From the NCBI RefSeq assembly GCF_019793435.1, contig NZ_JAILYH010000004.1, forward strand, positions 124,001 to 188,000: DNA of 64,000 nucleotides, in the 5' to 3' direction. Each line of letters opens with the position of its first letter. Within the stretch, counting starts at the first letter, position 1. Both the position numbers and the translations under genes were made by a program. This document shows positions 18,721-25,762 of this stretch, piece by piece. The notes under the pieces are model-generated. The model was not told where the DNA came from, ran no database searches, and saw only the letters and a program-made list of their open reading frames with translations. This DNA is from Rhizobium redzepovicii (GTDB taxonomy: Bacteria; Pseudomonadota; Alphaproteobacteria; Rhizobiales; Rhizobiaceae).

Positions 18721-19029
18721 TCAGCCGTTTTCCTTGATTTTTCGCACATTGTTTTTGTTCAGATTTTTCGGCTGTTCAGAATGGCCGAAGCGCTTTTTCG
18801 TGGCTTCCAGGACGCGCTTTTCCGTCTCTTTTGCATAGCCACGGTAAGCCGCCGCTGTCTTGTGCTTCGACAGCACTCGACCCTGCCCCTCGGTTAGGCC
18901 GCTCTCTTCCAACTCTGTCATTCCGCCGTGCCGGCATTTGTCCAGGCTGAAGCCGTAGATCTCGAGCTTGTCAGCCATCTCGCGGACCTCATGGGCGAGG
19001 AAGGTTCCATCCCCGAATAAGCGACAACA
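18721..19029 (-). pseudogene. C-terminal fragment of a tyrosine recombinase (integrase)
   Basis: The open part codes for about 100 residues; an 85-residue ORF starts at the ATG at 18978. It resembles the C-terminal part of phage integrases: DKCRHGGMTELEESGLTEGQ corresponds to the HxxR box region (here the His position is Asp or Lys) and LSKHKTAAAYRGYAKETEKR to the terminal HKT...Y region with the nucleophile Tyr. An in-frame stop at 19030-19032 marks the broken 5' side; the catalytic first Arg region is absent. It sits 49 nt from the left attachment site, as expected for an integrase of this element. Confidence 0.6.
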
Positions 19030-19322
19030 TCAAGCAGGCGGCGAGCGACGAACAATGGCGAGAGATCTTCGAGTCCGCGAGCCTGAAGGTGCATCGCCAC
19101 TCTACCCACTTGTCGAAGCACATCATTCAGGCATGGGATATTGGCTTCAGACCTATGTTTCCGGCTTTCCTCAAGGCCGTGGAAGCCATCCCGGCTGATA
19201 AGCTGGCTGATGTGAAGGCGGAATGGGTAGAATCGATGAAACGGTTCGCGGTGCCATTCGCAGCAACTGAGACGCGCAACAATCCGGCCAACGCGTTTCA
19301 CTGCTACGTCCTCAGCAAATAG
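19022..19322 (+). pseudogene. 5'-truncated ORF of unknown family
   Basis: The frame is coding-like from about 19022 (NIKQAASDEQWREIFESASL) to the stop at 19322 (NAFHCYVLSK), but there is no start codon with a ribosome site; the first usable one is a GTG at 19089. Its 5' end coincides with the broken end of the integrase fragment on the other strand, so both seem to be remnants joined at one deletion junction near 19020. No family recognised. Confidence 0.45.
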
Positions 19323-19377
19323 GCAGCGACGATCTCCGGCTAAAGCAGGCCGTTTGAGCGCAACTCTCTGATCTTCC

Positions 19378-19405
19378 AGGCGGTTCTTCGGAGCCGCCTA
19401 TTTCT
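19378..19405 (+). terminator. terminator with TTCG tetraloop
   Basis: Stem AGGCGGTTC / GAGCCGCCT around a TTCG loop, then ATTTCTTT; 55 nt after the stop of the truncated ORF. Confidence 0.65.
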
Positions 19406-19513
19406 TTGTCGCACGCATCACCCGGCGCAGGCAAGTCAATGCGGCCCGAACGCCGCGGTTATCGCGTAAGCTTAAGGTAGCCAGGCTTGCAGCCTTCCTG
19501 AAAACATCGGCCG

Positions 19514-19774
19514 TCAGTATCGGGTAACGACATACTTGCGTGGATGGCAGATGGTTACAATCTCCGTGTGAGGACGATACGGCGGACGGTACTCCACCAA
19601 TACCTGACCGCACTCGCGAAAGGTCTTCCTGACATACACCTTTTTGGGGTGATAAACGACATGGCGCGTAGCCGCTGGCGGGCGATAACCCTCGATCATG
19701 TCAGCTGCAAAAACGGGCTGGCACAGGATAGCTGTGGCACTGACAGATAGAATAACGGCTAGTGCTCGAAACAT
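19514..19774 (-). CDS. secreted basic small protein
   Basis: 86 aa with a signal peptide (MFRALAVILSVSATAILCQP, then VFAA). The mature protein is Tyr/Pro/Arg-rich (EGYRPPAAT, YHPKKVYVRK, EYRPPYRPHTEI) with two Cys that may form a disulphide. An AGGGAG precedes the start. Envelope location likely; function unknown. Lies inside the tRNA-Cys element. Confidence 0.65.
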   Translation of the reverse strand: MFRALAVILSVSATAILCQPVFAADMIEGYRPPAATRHVVYHPKKVYVRKTFRECGQVLVEYRPPYRPHTEIVTICHPRKYVVTRY

Positions 19775-19927
19775 ATTTCCCTCCTTGATGGTGTTAAGGA
19801 AATATGGCGAAGGGCGAAGATGTCGAGTCTTGGCTAGCCCACCTCGCTGACATCATTTGATGCGCGGCCGCGCTAAAAGCCAAGCCGCCTCCGGGCCGCA
19901 TTTTCACATCCAAAATCGGAGATCTCC

Positions 19928-20116
19928 ATGCTCGTCCATAACTGGCGCGAGGTGCTTAAACGCGCCTGGTCGGTGCGCCTGCTTGCCTTTCTGCTCTTCA
20001 TCATAGCCGCCGAGCCCGTCTATCTGTTCTTCGCTGCGGAATGGGTGGCGAAGAGCTTCTATGTCCGCCTCGCAATGTCGGCGCTTAAAGCGCGCTTTAA
20101 TTTGAGGCGCGCTTAG
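19928..20116 (+). CDS. phage-type small membrane protein
   Basis: 62 aa. The start MLVHNWREVLKRAWSVRL followed by one or two TM segments (LLAFLLFIIAAEPVYLFFAA) resembles small holin-cassette-like proteins of rhizobial phages and prophages; this is recalled similarity, not a search result. An alternative is an orphan membrane peptide. Its presence supports a phage origin of the segment. Confidence 0.5.
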   Translation: MLVHNWREVLKRAWSVRLLAFLLFIIAAEPVYLFFAAEWVAKSFYVRLAMSALKARFNLRRA

Positions 20117-20296
20117 GCTTTAAATCGCACCAATCGTTCCTCTGCTTCGGCAACGCCGACAAATGGTCACATGTAATGGCTGTTCATCGAAGGTTCATTG
20201 TGCAGGAGCCCCAATAGCACCCTTCCGTCATCGGTGTCACAGCTCAGGCGGAAGAGGGAGACTGAAACATCAACATCATCGACCGAGGCCAATCAC

Positions 20297-20752
20297 ATGT
20301 CGCAAAAATTGCTTCTCTCCGCTGCCGGATCGTTGCTTGCTGCTTTTATCATGTCGACGCCGGCGCACGCGCTGACGATGAAGGAATGCAGCACAAAGTA
20401 TCAGGCGGCCAAAACCGACGGCTCCGCCAAAGACATGAAGTGGAATGATTTCCGCGCCAAATTCTGCGGCGCGGATGCTGCTGCCGCCGATAAGGAAGAC
20501 GAGGCGGACGTCGCAAAAACAACCGACAAAGAGCCTGCAAAGCCGACAACCGCAGCGCCAAAGAGCGTCAAGTTCCCGAAGGCGATCGATAAGAAATATT
20601 CGAGCGAGACGCCTGGAAAGGGTCGCCTCCATACCTGCGTCGACGCCTATCATTCGGCCAAAGATGCCGGCACACTTGGCGATCTGAAGTGGATCCAGAA
20701 GGGCGGCGGCTATTGGAGCCTTTGCAACACGAGCATCAAGGGTGCCGGCTGA
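20297..20752 (+). CDS. secreted protein with two PsiF-like Cys repeats
   Basis: 151 aa from the ATG at 20297 (GAGG upstream). Signal peptide to about residue 24 (STPAHA). Two related modules follow: residues ~25-56 (MKECSTKYQAAKTDG...MKWNDFRAKFC) and the C-terminal one (LHTCVDAYHSAKDAG...LKWIQKGGGYWSLC). Each pairs one early and one late Cys, joined by a charged Ala/Lys/Asp linker. Periplasmic, probably disulphide-stabilised. Function unknown. Terminator at 20776. Confidence 0.7.
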   Translation: MSQKLLLSAAGSLLAAFIMSTPAHALTMKECSTKYQAAKTDGSAKDMKWNDFRAKFCGADAAAADKEDEADVAKTTDKEPAKPTTAAPKSVKFPKAIDKKYSSETPGKGRLHTCVDAYHSAKDAGTLGDLKWIQKGGGYWSLCNTSIKGAG

Positions 20753-20775
20753 GCCAAGATTCCGAGAATATGGAG

Positions 20776-20802
20776 GGCCGCCTCGGATGGGCGGCCTTTT
20801 CA
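20776..20802 (+). terminator. rho-independent terminator
   Basis: Stem GGCCGCC / GGCGGCC, 7-nt loop, TTTT; 23 nt after the stop of the gene ending at 20752. Confidence 0.75.
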
Positions 20803-20803
20803 T

Positions 20804-21128
20804 TTACGCTTTCGCTTTCCGCCAGCCGGCCGCCCAAGCTTCAAATTCCGAACAGAACCAACGTTCTCCATACTGGGGACTCATCTTCGTTTGTGCGTAG
20901 TATTTCTGCCCCGGCACGTGGAAGATGCGCTCGCCGGTTTCGATGTGAAGCGAGCAGATCGCTGACCGGTTGAGCCCCGGCTGCGCCAAACGCGAGCGCG
21001 GCGATGAACAGGCCCGGGGCCCTGAGCAGCCCCGATTTGCGGATTGCGATAACTGCGACGCACGCCCCATCTCCGTCATTTCGCGCGAAGATTGTAACTG
21101 CGTCAGAGCACGGCGGAGATCTATCCAA
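20804..21128 (-). pseudogene. frameshifted secreted sunset-domain protein
   Basis: Two overlapping minus-strand frames together look like one gene. The upstream frame codes for a signal-peptide-like RAPGLFIAALAFGAAGAQP. A different frame, open to the stop at 20804, codes for the domain SLHIETGERIFHVPGQKYY...ERWFCSEFEAWAAGW. The latter matches the sunset/zinc-ribbon-like module that often follows thermonuclease domains. The switch is near 20960-21000. A one-base indel (mutation or sequencing error) would fuse them. The domain call is from memory of the motif. Confidence 0.45.
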
Positions 21129-21185
21129 AAGGCTTATCTGGGCCTGCTTGGGCTGAGCGGCCCTGAAGGGATCCAGTGCGCCGGA

Positions 21186-21557
21186 CTACTTGGCGACATG
21201 CCAAACTCCGCCGACGCCATCGCCGGTCATATCGCCAGGCTTCTTGTCTCCGGCGAAGGTGTAAAGCGGCTTTCCTTGGTAAGCCCACATCTCCTTGCCG
21301 TCGGCCGCCTTGACGAGCGACCATTCGCCTTCGGCCTTGGCCTTGGCGGCGGCGTGGAAGGCCGGCCATTTCTTCAAGCAGGCATCGTCGCAGTTTGATT
21401 TGCCCATGGCGTCCTTGTCGAACGTATAGAGTGTCATACCCTTAGCGTTTGCCAGGATCTTACCCATCTTCGTGTCGACCATTTTGGCCGGTTCCGCTGC
21501 AAAGGCCGAAAAGACGGTTGCAGCCAATAGGCCCATGGAGACGATCAGCGTTTTCAT
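21186..21557 (-). CDS. COG4315-type secreted repeat protein
   Basis: 123 aa. Signal peptide residues 1-20 (ending SAFA). Two repeats with the aromatic-rich core (GMTLYTFDKDAMGKSNC and GKPLYTFAGDKKPGD), plus CDDACLKKWPAF, match the predicted-lipoprotein family COG4315 with the YxFxxD pattern. Periplasmic. Exact EcfG promoter at 21616-21640, so part of the general stress response. Molecular function unknown. Confidence 0.8.
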   Translation of the reverse strand: MKTLIVSMGLLAATVFSAFAAEPAKMVDTKMGKILANAKGMTLYTFDKDAMGKSNCDDACLKKWPAFHAAAKAKAEGEWSLVKAADGKEMWAYQGKPLYTFAGDKKPGDMTGDGVGGVWHVAK

Positions 21558-21615
21558 GAATACCTCCAGTTCGGGAGTGCCAGCGGGATGCTGGTGGCGT
21601 CCGATGTGAGCAAGA

Positions 21616-21640
21616 AACGCTCCGACGAGGTGACGGTTCC
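21616..21640 (-). promoter_or_regulatory. EcfG-type promoter of the COG4315 gene
   Basis: On the minus strand GGAAC, 16 nt, CGTT: exact consensus, 59 nt upstream of the ATG at 21557. Confidence 0.7.
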
Positions 21641-21745
21641 GTGATCTAACTGGCGGCGATACAGATTCGGATTTGTTTTGTGTGGATGAGCGACGGGGCT
21701 GTAGCTTGGCTGCGGCATTAGCTGAAGATTAACTGATGAACCCGC

Positions 21746-21829
21746 CTATAAAAAAAGGCCCGCGCGGCATTTGACGGTGTCGCCGTCGACGGCAGTCAGC
21801 GATGTGCAGAAGATCAATTCAGCGATCAT
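21746..21829 (-). pseudogene. truncated paralogue of the nuclease-like gene at 22388
   Basis: 27 codons from the ATG at 21829. The first 21 residues (MIAELIFCTSLTAVDGDTVKC) share 18 with the intact protein encoded at 22762, then the frame runs at once into an imperfect GC hairpin and T tract. It looks like an internal deletion that joined the N-terminus to the terminator. The ATG overlaps the end of the 101-aa gene by 11 nt. Confidence 0.6.
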
Positions 21830-22124
21830 CCTTGCTTCCTCGCATTCCGTTTAAACGCATCAGCCGGTGATAGTATTCCTCGACCCTTCGAATAGCCTCG
21901 CGCGGTTGAACTTCGAAGCCTTGGTGGGGCGTCAGCCTTTGACGCACATCTGGGCCAAGGACGCTCCATTGCCACAGGCCGTTTTTCGGGCCGCCGCTCT
22001 CCATTCGTATCCTCCCGATGATTATCTGTTCGTCATAGCCCAGCCAGTCGAGATCCGTCGGCTGGTCGCGTTCGTCGATATTCGTGCCGCGCCATTTGTA
22101 GAGTGGTTGGTATCGAGTGGGCAT
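21819..22124 (-). CDS. hypothetical protein (101 aa)
   Basis: Soluble, basic, Trp/Tyr-rich: YKWRGTNIDERDQPTDLDWLGYDEQ, then GRIRMESGGPKNGLWQWSV and a helical C-terminus (AIRRVEEYYHRLMRLNG). The pattern resembles short proteins found beside phage or plasmid genes in Rhizobium that tolerate no further annotation. No membrane segment or signal. The ribosome site is weak. Function unknown. Confidence 0.6.
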   Translation of the reverse strand: MPTRYQPLYKWRGTNIDERDQPTDLDWLGYDEQIIIGRIRMESGGPKNGLWQWSVLGPDVRQRLTPHQGFEVQPREAIRRVEEYYHRLMRLNGMRGSKDDR

Positions 22125-22328
22125 ATCCGGAACATCGCCCTAGCCAGTCCAATAATCAATCCGGGTGAATTGGCTTTTAAGCTATGAGGGGTTCCCAGAG
22201 CGGCCTCGGTGGACCGCACGGCCACTGCGAACAGGGGTGCAGCAGTACAAGATACTGAAGCCGTGCGGCCCGTTCTTAGAACCCATAACGGCCTGAACAG
22301 GTTCCCGGATCATGAGTTCACCGCGAAC

Positions 22329-22356
22329 AAAAAAAGCCCCGCTGGTTGGCGGGGCT
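22329..22356 (-). terminator. terminator of the nuclease-like operon
   Basis: Stem AGCCCCGC / GCGGGGCT with a 6-nt loop and seven T on the minus strand, 31 nt after the stop at 22388. Confidence 0.8.
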
Positions 22357-22387
22357 AGTTTGTACAGACGGAAAGGCGGCTGCGACG

Positions 22388-22762
22388 TCAGTCGCACCAA
22401 TCATTTCGCTGCTTCGGGCTCCACGTCCTGGCGAATCCTTCACGAAGCAGCTTCTTTCCGATCTCTTCCCCATTTGTTCGATAGATGTTGACGAGCGGCC
22501 GGTGCGAAGGCGTCCGGTCGACCGCGCCGCTCGACACGATCCGCAATCCCTTTTCAGCCAAAAGCTCTTTCAGCCTTCCCTTGGCGATCAGCGCCAGCTT
22601 CCGTTCCTTGATGCACTTCGCGTGCGATCCGATCTCCGGCGTGTCGATGCCCGAGACGAACGGAACACCTTCTCCCAGCAGCCGCATGTTCTGCCCGTCG
22701 CATTTTACGGTGTCGCCGTCGACCGCCGTTAGCGAGGCGCAGATGATCAGTCCAGCAATCAT
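22388..22762 (-). CDS. staphylococcal-nuclease-like (thermonuclease) protein
   Basis: 124 aa. DGDTVKCDGQNMRLLG and GIDTPEIGSHAKC match the SNase beta-barrel start; a C-terminal NIYRTNGEEIGKKLLREGFAR matches its end. Compared with active SNases (about 150 aa) it is short, and the two catalytic Arg regions are not clearly conserved, so it may be a weak nuclease or a binding protein. The hydrophobic start MIAGLIICASL may be a short signal. Last gene of a minus-strand run from 23516. Confidence 0.7.
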   Translation of the reverse strand: MIAGLIICASLTAVDGDTVKCDGQNMRLLGEGVPFVSGIDTPEIGSHAKCIKERKLALIAKGRLKELLAEKGLRIVSSGAVDRTPSHRPLVNIYRTNGEEIGKKLLREGFARTWSPKQRNDWCD

Positions 22763-22789
22763 TCAATGTTCCCCTTCAGGTATCCTGCC

Positions 22790-23299
22790 TTAGCGCGAGA
22801 CATAGCCGATGACGATCCTAGCGCCGCGGTGACCGCACTTGCATTTAAGTCGCGGGCCGATTGTCGAAATCTTCGCATGTTTGCCAAGCCGCTTCTGCAA
22901 TGCCCACCGATCGAGCGGCTGCTTACGCTTGCATTTCGGGTCACCGCAAAATGCCACCATCCCCTCCCACTCGGCCAGTTCGCCGATGGCTCTGTCGTCT
23001 TTGCGTGCGTCCTCCGGCTTCACATACCCGCGCCGCCGCGCCCATTCTTCCGGACTGTGGTGATAGGTGAGTTTGCACCGTTCATAATATTTGTTTTCGA
23101 TGCGCTGACAGCCCAAGTCCTCTTTTGCGATTGTCTCGAGGAGCGTCGGCAATGGGACGTTGCCATGCTTTGCGATCAGGGCATCCCCTTCGAAGAACTT
23201 CAGGATCTCGCAGTCCTCGCAAATCACCCCAACTCGCTTGCCGGCATGGGATTTCAAGCCTGTGCCGGCGTCGGATGGCTTCCATTCATCGACGCTCAT
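22790..23299 (-). CDS. Cys-rich hypothetical protein, zinc-ribbon-like
   Basis: 169 aa with several Cys pairs: CEDC, then CQRIENKYYERC, CGDPKC and a C-terminal CKCGHRG. Basic, soluble, with an SHAGKRVGVICEDC core. The pattern suggests metal binding and perhaps nucleic-acid contact. No family recognised; similar proteins occur in rhizobial accessory regions. It overlaps the upstream small ORF by 14 nt and lies 27 nt before the nuclease-like gene, so the three probably form one operon. Confidence 0.6.
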   Translation of the reverse strand: MSVDEWKPSDAGTGLKSHAGKRVGVICEDCEILKFFEGDALIAKHGNVPLPTLLETIAKEDLGCQRIENKYYERCKLTYHHSPEEWARRRGYVKPEDARKDDRAIGELAEWEGMVAFCGDPKCKRKQPLDRWALQKRLGKHAKISTIGPRLKCKCGHRGARIVIGYVSR

Positions 23300-23516
23300 A
23301 ATCCGGCAGCCATCCGCGAACCATGCCTTTGCTCATCACGCCTTCGGCGAGGGCCAACTGACGCCGCAGGTGCTGTATGTCTCCCAGCAGCGTGCCAATC
23401 GCTGCTTGGGCGTCCTGATGGTGATAGGCGAGGACGGCTTCAATCTCGCGCCGGTTCATCGCGCCTGGACCCCGCTCGTCATTGTCCACGGCTTCGCCGG
23501 TCGGCTGCTCGCGCAT
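23286..23516 (-). CDS. small coiled-coil hypothetical protein
   Basis: 76 aa. An acidic N-terminus is followed by one long helix (NRREIEAVLAYHHQDAQAAI...LLGDIQHLRRQLALAEGVM) and a basic tail. Likely oligomerises. It overlaps the start of the Cys-rich gene, suggesting translational coupling. Start could also be the internal ATG before NRREIE. Function unknown. Confidence 0.55.
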   Translation of the reverse strand: MREQPTGEAVDNDERGPGAMNRREIEAVLAYHHQDAQAAIGTLLGDIQHLRRQLALAEGVMSKGMVRGWLPDYERR

Positions 23517-23650
23517 ATCCGTGCTCCATATTTGCTGTTTTAAGATTGGCGGCCGGCTCGCCGATGTTCTTATTATGTTCTACGCACGGTGCGAGTCAAT
23601 AATCAATCTTGGTCAATTGCTTTTTAAGGCATTGCTGATGAAGTGCCAGC

Positions 23651-24700
23651 ATGACGAAGCCGCCTCGCAAACCTTCACAGCCGCTGCTCGGTGACGTTGA
23701 CGCACCAATCCGCAGCCGGGCGCGCCGCCGTCGCGATCCCGCCCAGTCCCAACTCCTCCTTGACCCCATGCCGGCGCGGATCGAGCCATGCTTGGCGCTG
23801 CTGAAGCGGCGGCCGCCGAAAGGCCCTCAATGGACATACGAGGTGAAATGGGATGGCTACCGCGTTGCCGTTCACATCGAGCCGTCCGGCGTTCGTATCC
23901 TGACGCGCGGCGGCCATGACTGGACCGAGCGTTTTCCTGCGATCCTGGCGGAGGCGAGGCGACTTCCTGTCTCAACAGCCATATTGGATGGCGAAGCCGT
24001 CGTGCTCGACGTCGAAGGCCGTTCTGATTTCGGCATGCTTCAACAGTCCCTTGGTGGGCGAGGCGGCAAGAGGACGTCGAGAGACGCAATCTTCATGGCG
24101 TTCGATCTTCTGTATTTCGACGGCCACGACCTCACCGGGACCGAGCTCGTCTCCCGGCGCCATCTCCTAGAGGGCCTGGTGCCGCCCGACGGTGAGGAGG
24201 CTATCAGGCTTTCTGAAGAGATTGATGCTGACGGCGAAAAACTTTTGCGCATTGCATGCGATCATGGGCTCGAAGGCATCATCGCGAAAGACCGCAACAG
24301 CCCGTATCGCAGCGGCCGCCTCGGCGATTGGGTAAAGATCAAATGCGTCCAGAGCGATGGCTTCTTGATTGTGGGGTATGAGAAGTCGACGGCATCATTC
24401 GGCGGGATCGGCCGGCTGCTGCTCGCTGCGCACAAAGGAAACGAGCTTGTCTATGTCGGGGGAGTGGGGACCGGCTTCAACGAGCGTTCCGCGACCGAGC
24501 TTCGAGAGCAGATGGACAAGCTGAAAATCGCCAAGCCGGCAGTCGACACCGGAAGGAAGAGAGGCGCAGTGTTCGTCCGCCCGGAGCTTGTTGCCGAAAT
24601 CGAGTATCGAGCTTGGACGCACGATGGGAAGCTGCGCCACGCCTCATATAAAGGGCTGCGCGATGCTGCTGATAATACTGCTGCCTATGTGGTCGAATGA
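23651..24700 (+). CDS. stand-alone LigD-type ATP-dependent DNA ligase
   Basis: 349 aa. The adenylation domain has motif I YEVKWDGYR with Lys66 as the AMP acceptor, then AILDGEAVVLD (motif III region), GLEGIIAKDR (motif IV) and WVKIKC (motif V). An OB-fold follows (VYVGGVGTGFNE; EIEYRAWTHDGKLRHASYKG). It corresponds to the ligase domain of LigD, without the polymerase and nuclease domains, so it belongs with Ku-type end-joining systems; no ku gene is in this window. Its location in the element suggests cargo. Confidence 0.9.
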   Translation: MTKPPRKPSQPLLGDVDAPIRSRARRRRDPAQSQLLLDPMPARIEPCLALLKRRPPKGPQWTYEVKWDGYRVAVHIEPSGVRILTRGGHDWTERFPAILAEARRLPVSTAILDGEAVVLDVEGRSDFGMLQQSLGGRGGKRTSRDAIFMAFDLLYFDGHDLTGTELVSRRHLLEGLVPPDGEEAIRLSEEIDADGEKLLRIACDHGLEGIIAKDRNSPYRSGRLGDWVKIKCVQSDGFLIVGYEKSTASFGGIGRLLLAAHKGNELVYVGGVGTGFNERSATELREQMDKLKIAKPAVDTGRKRGAVFVRPELVAEIEYRAWTHDGKLRHASYKGLRDAADNTAAYVVE

Positions 24701-25140
24701 TCCGGTGGCACCGCCACGGCTCTGATTGAATCGTTACGGGAGGTGAGTTTCTGGGACGAGTCGCTCGGAGCTCGACATTTTGGATACGTCATCACTCCAG
24801 CAAAACCAATGCTCGCGATAACAGCGAGGTTCGCAACGTACGGGACAATCCGCCTCTTTGGTGGGGGCTTTCGCTGCCTGGCAACCGGTAGCGGACCGTA
24901 CGGCCCTTCCCCGTTTGAGGAATAGTAAAAATAGCCGATTACCATATGTAACAGTACCGAGAGCATCGCCATTGACAACCACAGAAGGCCGAAGGTTAGG
25001 TAACTCGCTCCGCAGTTCGCGAAGGGACCATCAACATCGATCCGCGTGGCAGAAAAGTAAGCCTCCCTAACCGGAAAATACGCAATCAACGAAACGGCCA
25101 AATAGTAAACGGCTACGGCCTTCTGCTTCCAAATGCTCAT
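24685..25140 (-). CDS. orphan membrane protein (151 aa)
   Basis: Three TM segments: residues ~8-24 (VAVYYLAVSLIAYFPV), ~47-72 (YLTFGLLWLSMAMLSVLLHMVIGYF) and ~100-115 (VANLAVIASIGFAGVM), with a basic loop RQRKPPPKRR between the second and third. It overlaps the end of the ligase gene tail to tail by 16 nt. No family recognised. First of three membrane proteins in an AT-richer stretch. Confidence 0.5.
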   Translation of the reverse strand: MSIWKQKAVAVYYLAVSLIAYFPVREAYFSATRIDVDGPFANCGASYLTFGLLWLSMAMLSVLLHMVIGYFYYSSNGEGPYGPLPVARQRKPPPKRRIVPYVANLAVIASIGFAGVMTYPKCRAPSDSSQKLTSRNDSIRAVAVPPDHSTT

Positions 25141-25321
25141 TCATCGGTCCAATTGCAGGTTGATGTATCATCAATTCGTTGCGCATTAGGCGTTCCCATC
25201 GGCGTCGCCGTCTTCATCCAGCTCATGCACCGGCAGATAGGTGTTCTTCTCCGCCAGTCGCGGACAACTACTACCGATCGCATCTTCGCGCGTCAGCACG
25301 AGTTCGCTGCATACCCTACAT

Positions 25322-25603
25322 CTACAAATGGATCGCGACGACCGAAGCTAAAAGTAATGAGAAACCTAAAATCATGAGCGGAGTTCCATAGCAAACCCTT
25401 GTTCTATTCGAAGTCAGATCTCCTTCAGAGGTGGAGTCGCCATTATACATCTTAAATCCGACGTTGCTGTCGGAATTGAAATTCCAATTGTTTCTCTTAT
25501 AAAAAAGAAGCTCTCTTATTTCTACAACAAGCAGAAACAAAACGACCACCCCCAACAGTATTATGGCGAATACGATACCGTCAGAAGCGGGATAATTTTT
25601 CAT
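25322..25603 (-). CDS. orphan membrane protein (93 aa)
   Basis: Two TM helices (IVFAIILLGVVVLFLLVVEI and LMILGFSLLLASVVAI) flank an Asn/Ser-rich extracytoplasmic-type loop (NNWNFNSDSNVGF). Codon use is AT-richer than in flanking chromosomal genes, as for the gene at 25763. No homologous family recognised. Confidence 0.5.
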   Translation of the reverse strand: MKNYPASDGIVFAIILLGVVVLFLLVVEIRELLFYKRNNWNFNSDSNVGFKMYNGDSTSEGDLTSNRTRVCYGTPLMILGFSLLLASVVAIHL

Positions 25604-25762
25604 CGATCACGCTCACCTCTTCTGCACTCCGCCTTCGCGGAAACTCCATGAGTGCATTGTACTGGCGCCGTTTTGGCAAGGCAAATAGCCTGATCACAGA
25701 ACCGAGACAGCTGACAGGGCGGCAGCTCACGCTCAGGTACACACATAAGGGGCTCAGAGTCC

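Noticed and set aside
20841..21128. Frame coding for a signal-like stretch taken as its own 95-aa gene
   Set aside because: Beyond the hydrophobic stretch the sequence is not protein-like, and the sunset domain continues in another frame; better read as one frameshifted gene.
22788..23543. Plus-strand ORFs of up to 278 codons opposite the Cys-rich gene
   Set aside because: Antisense to a better supported operon with gene overlaps and a terminator on the minus strand.
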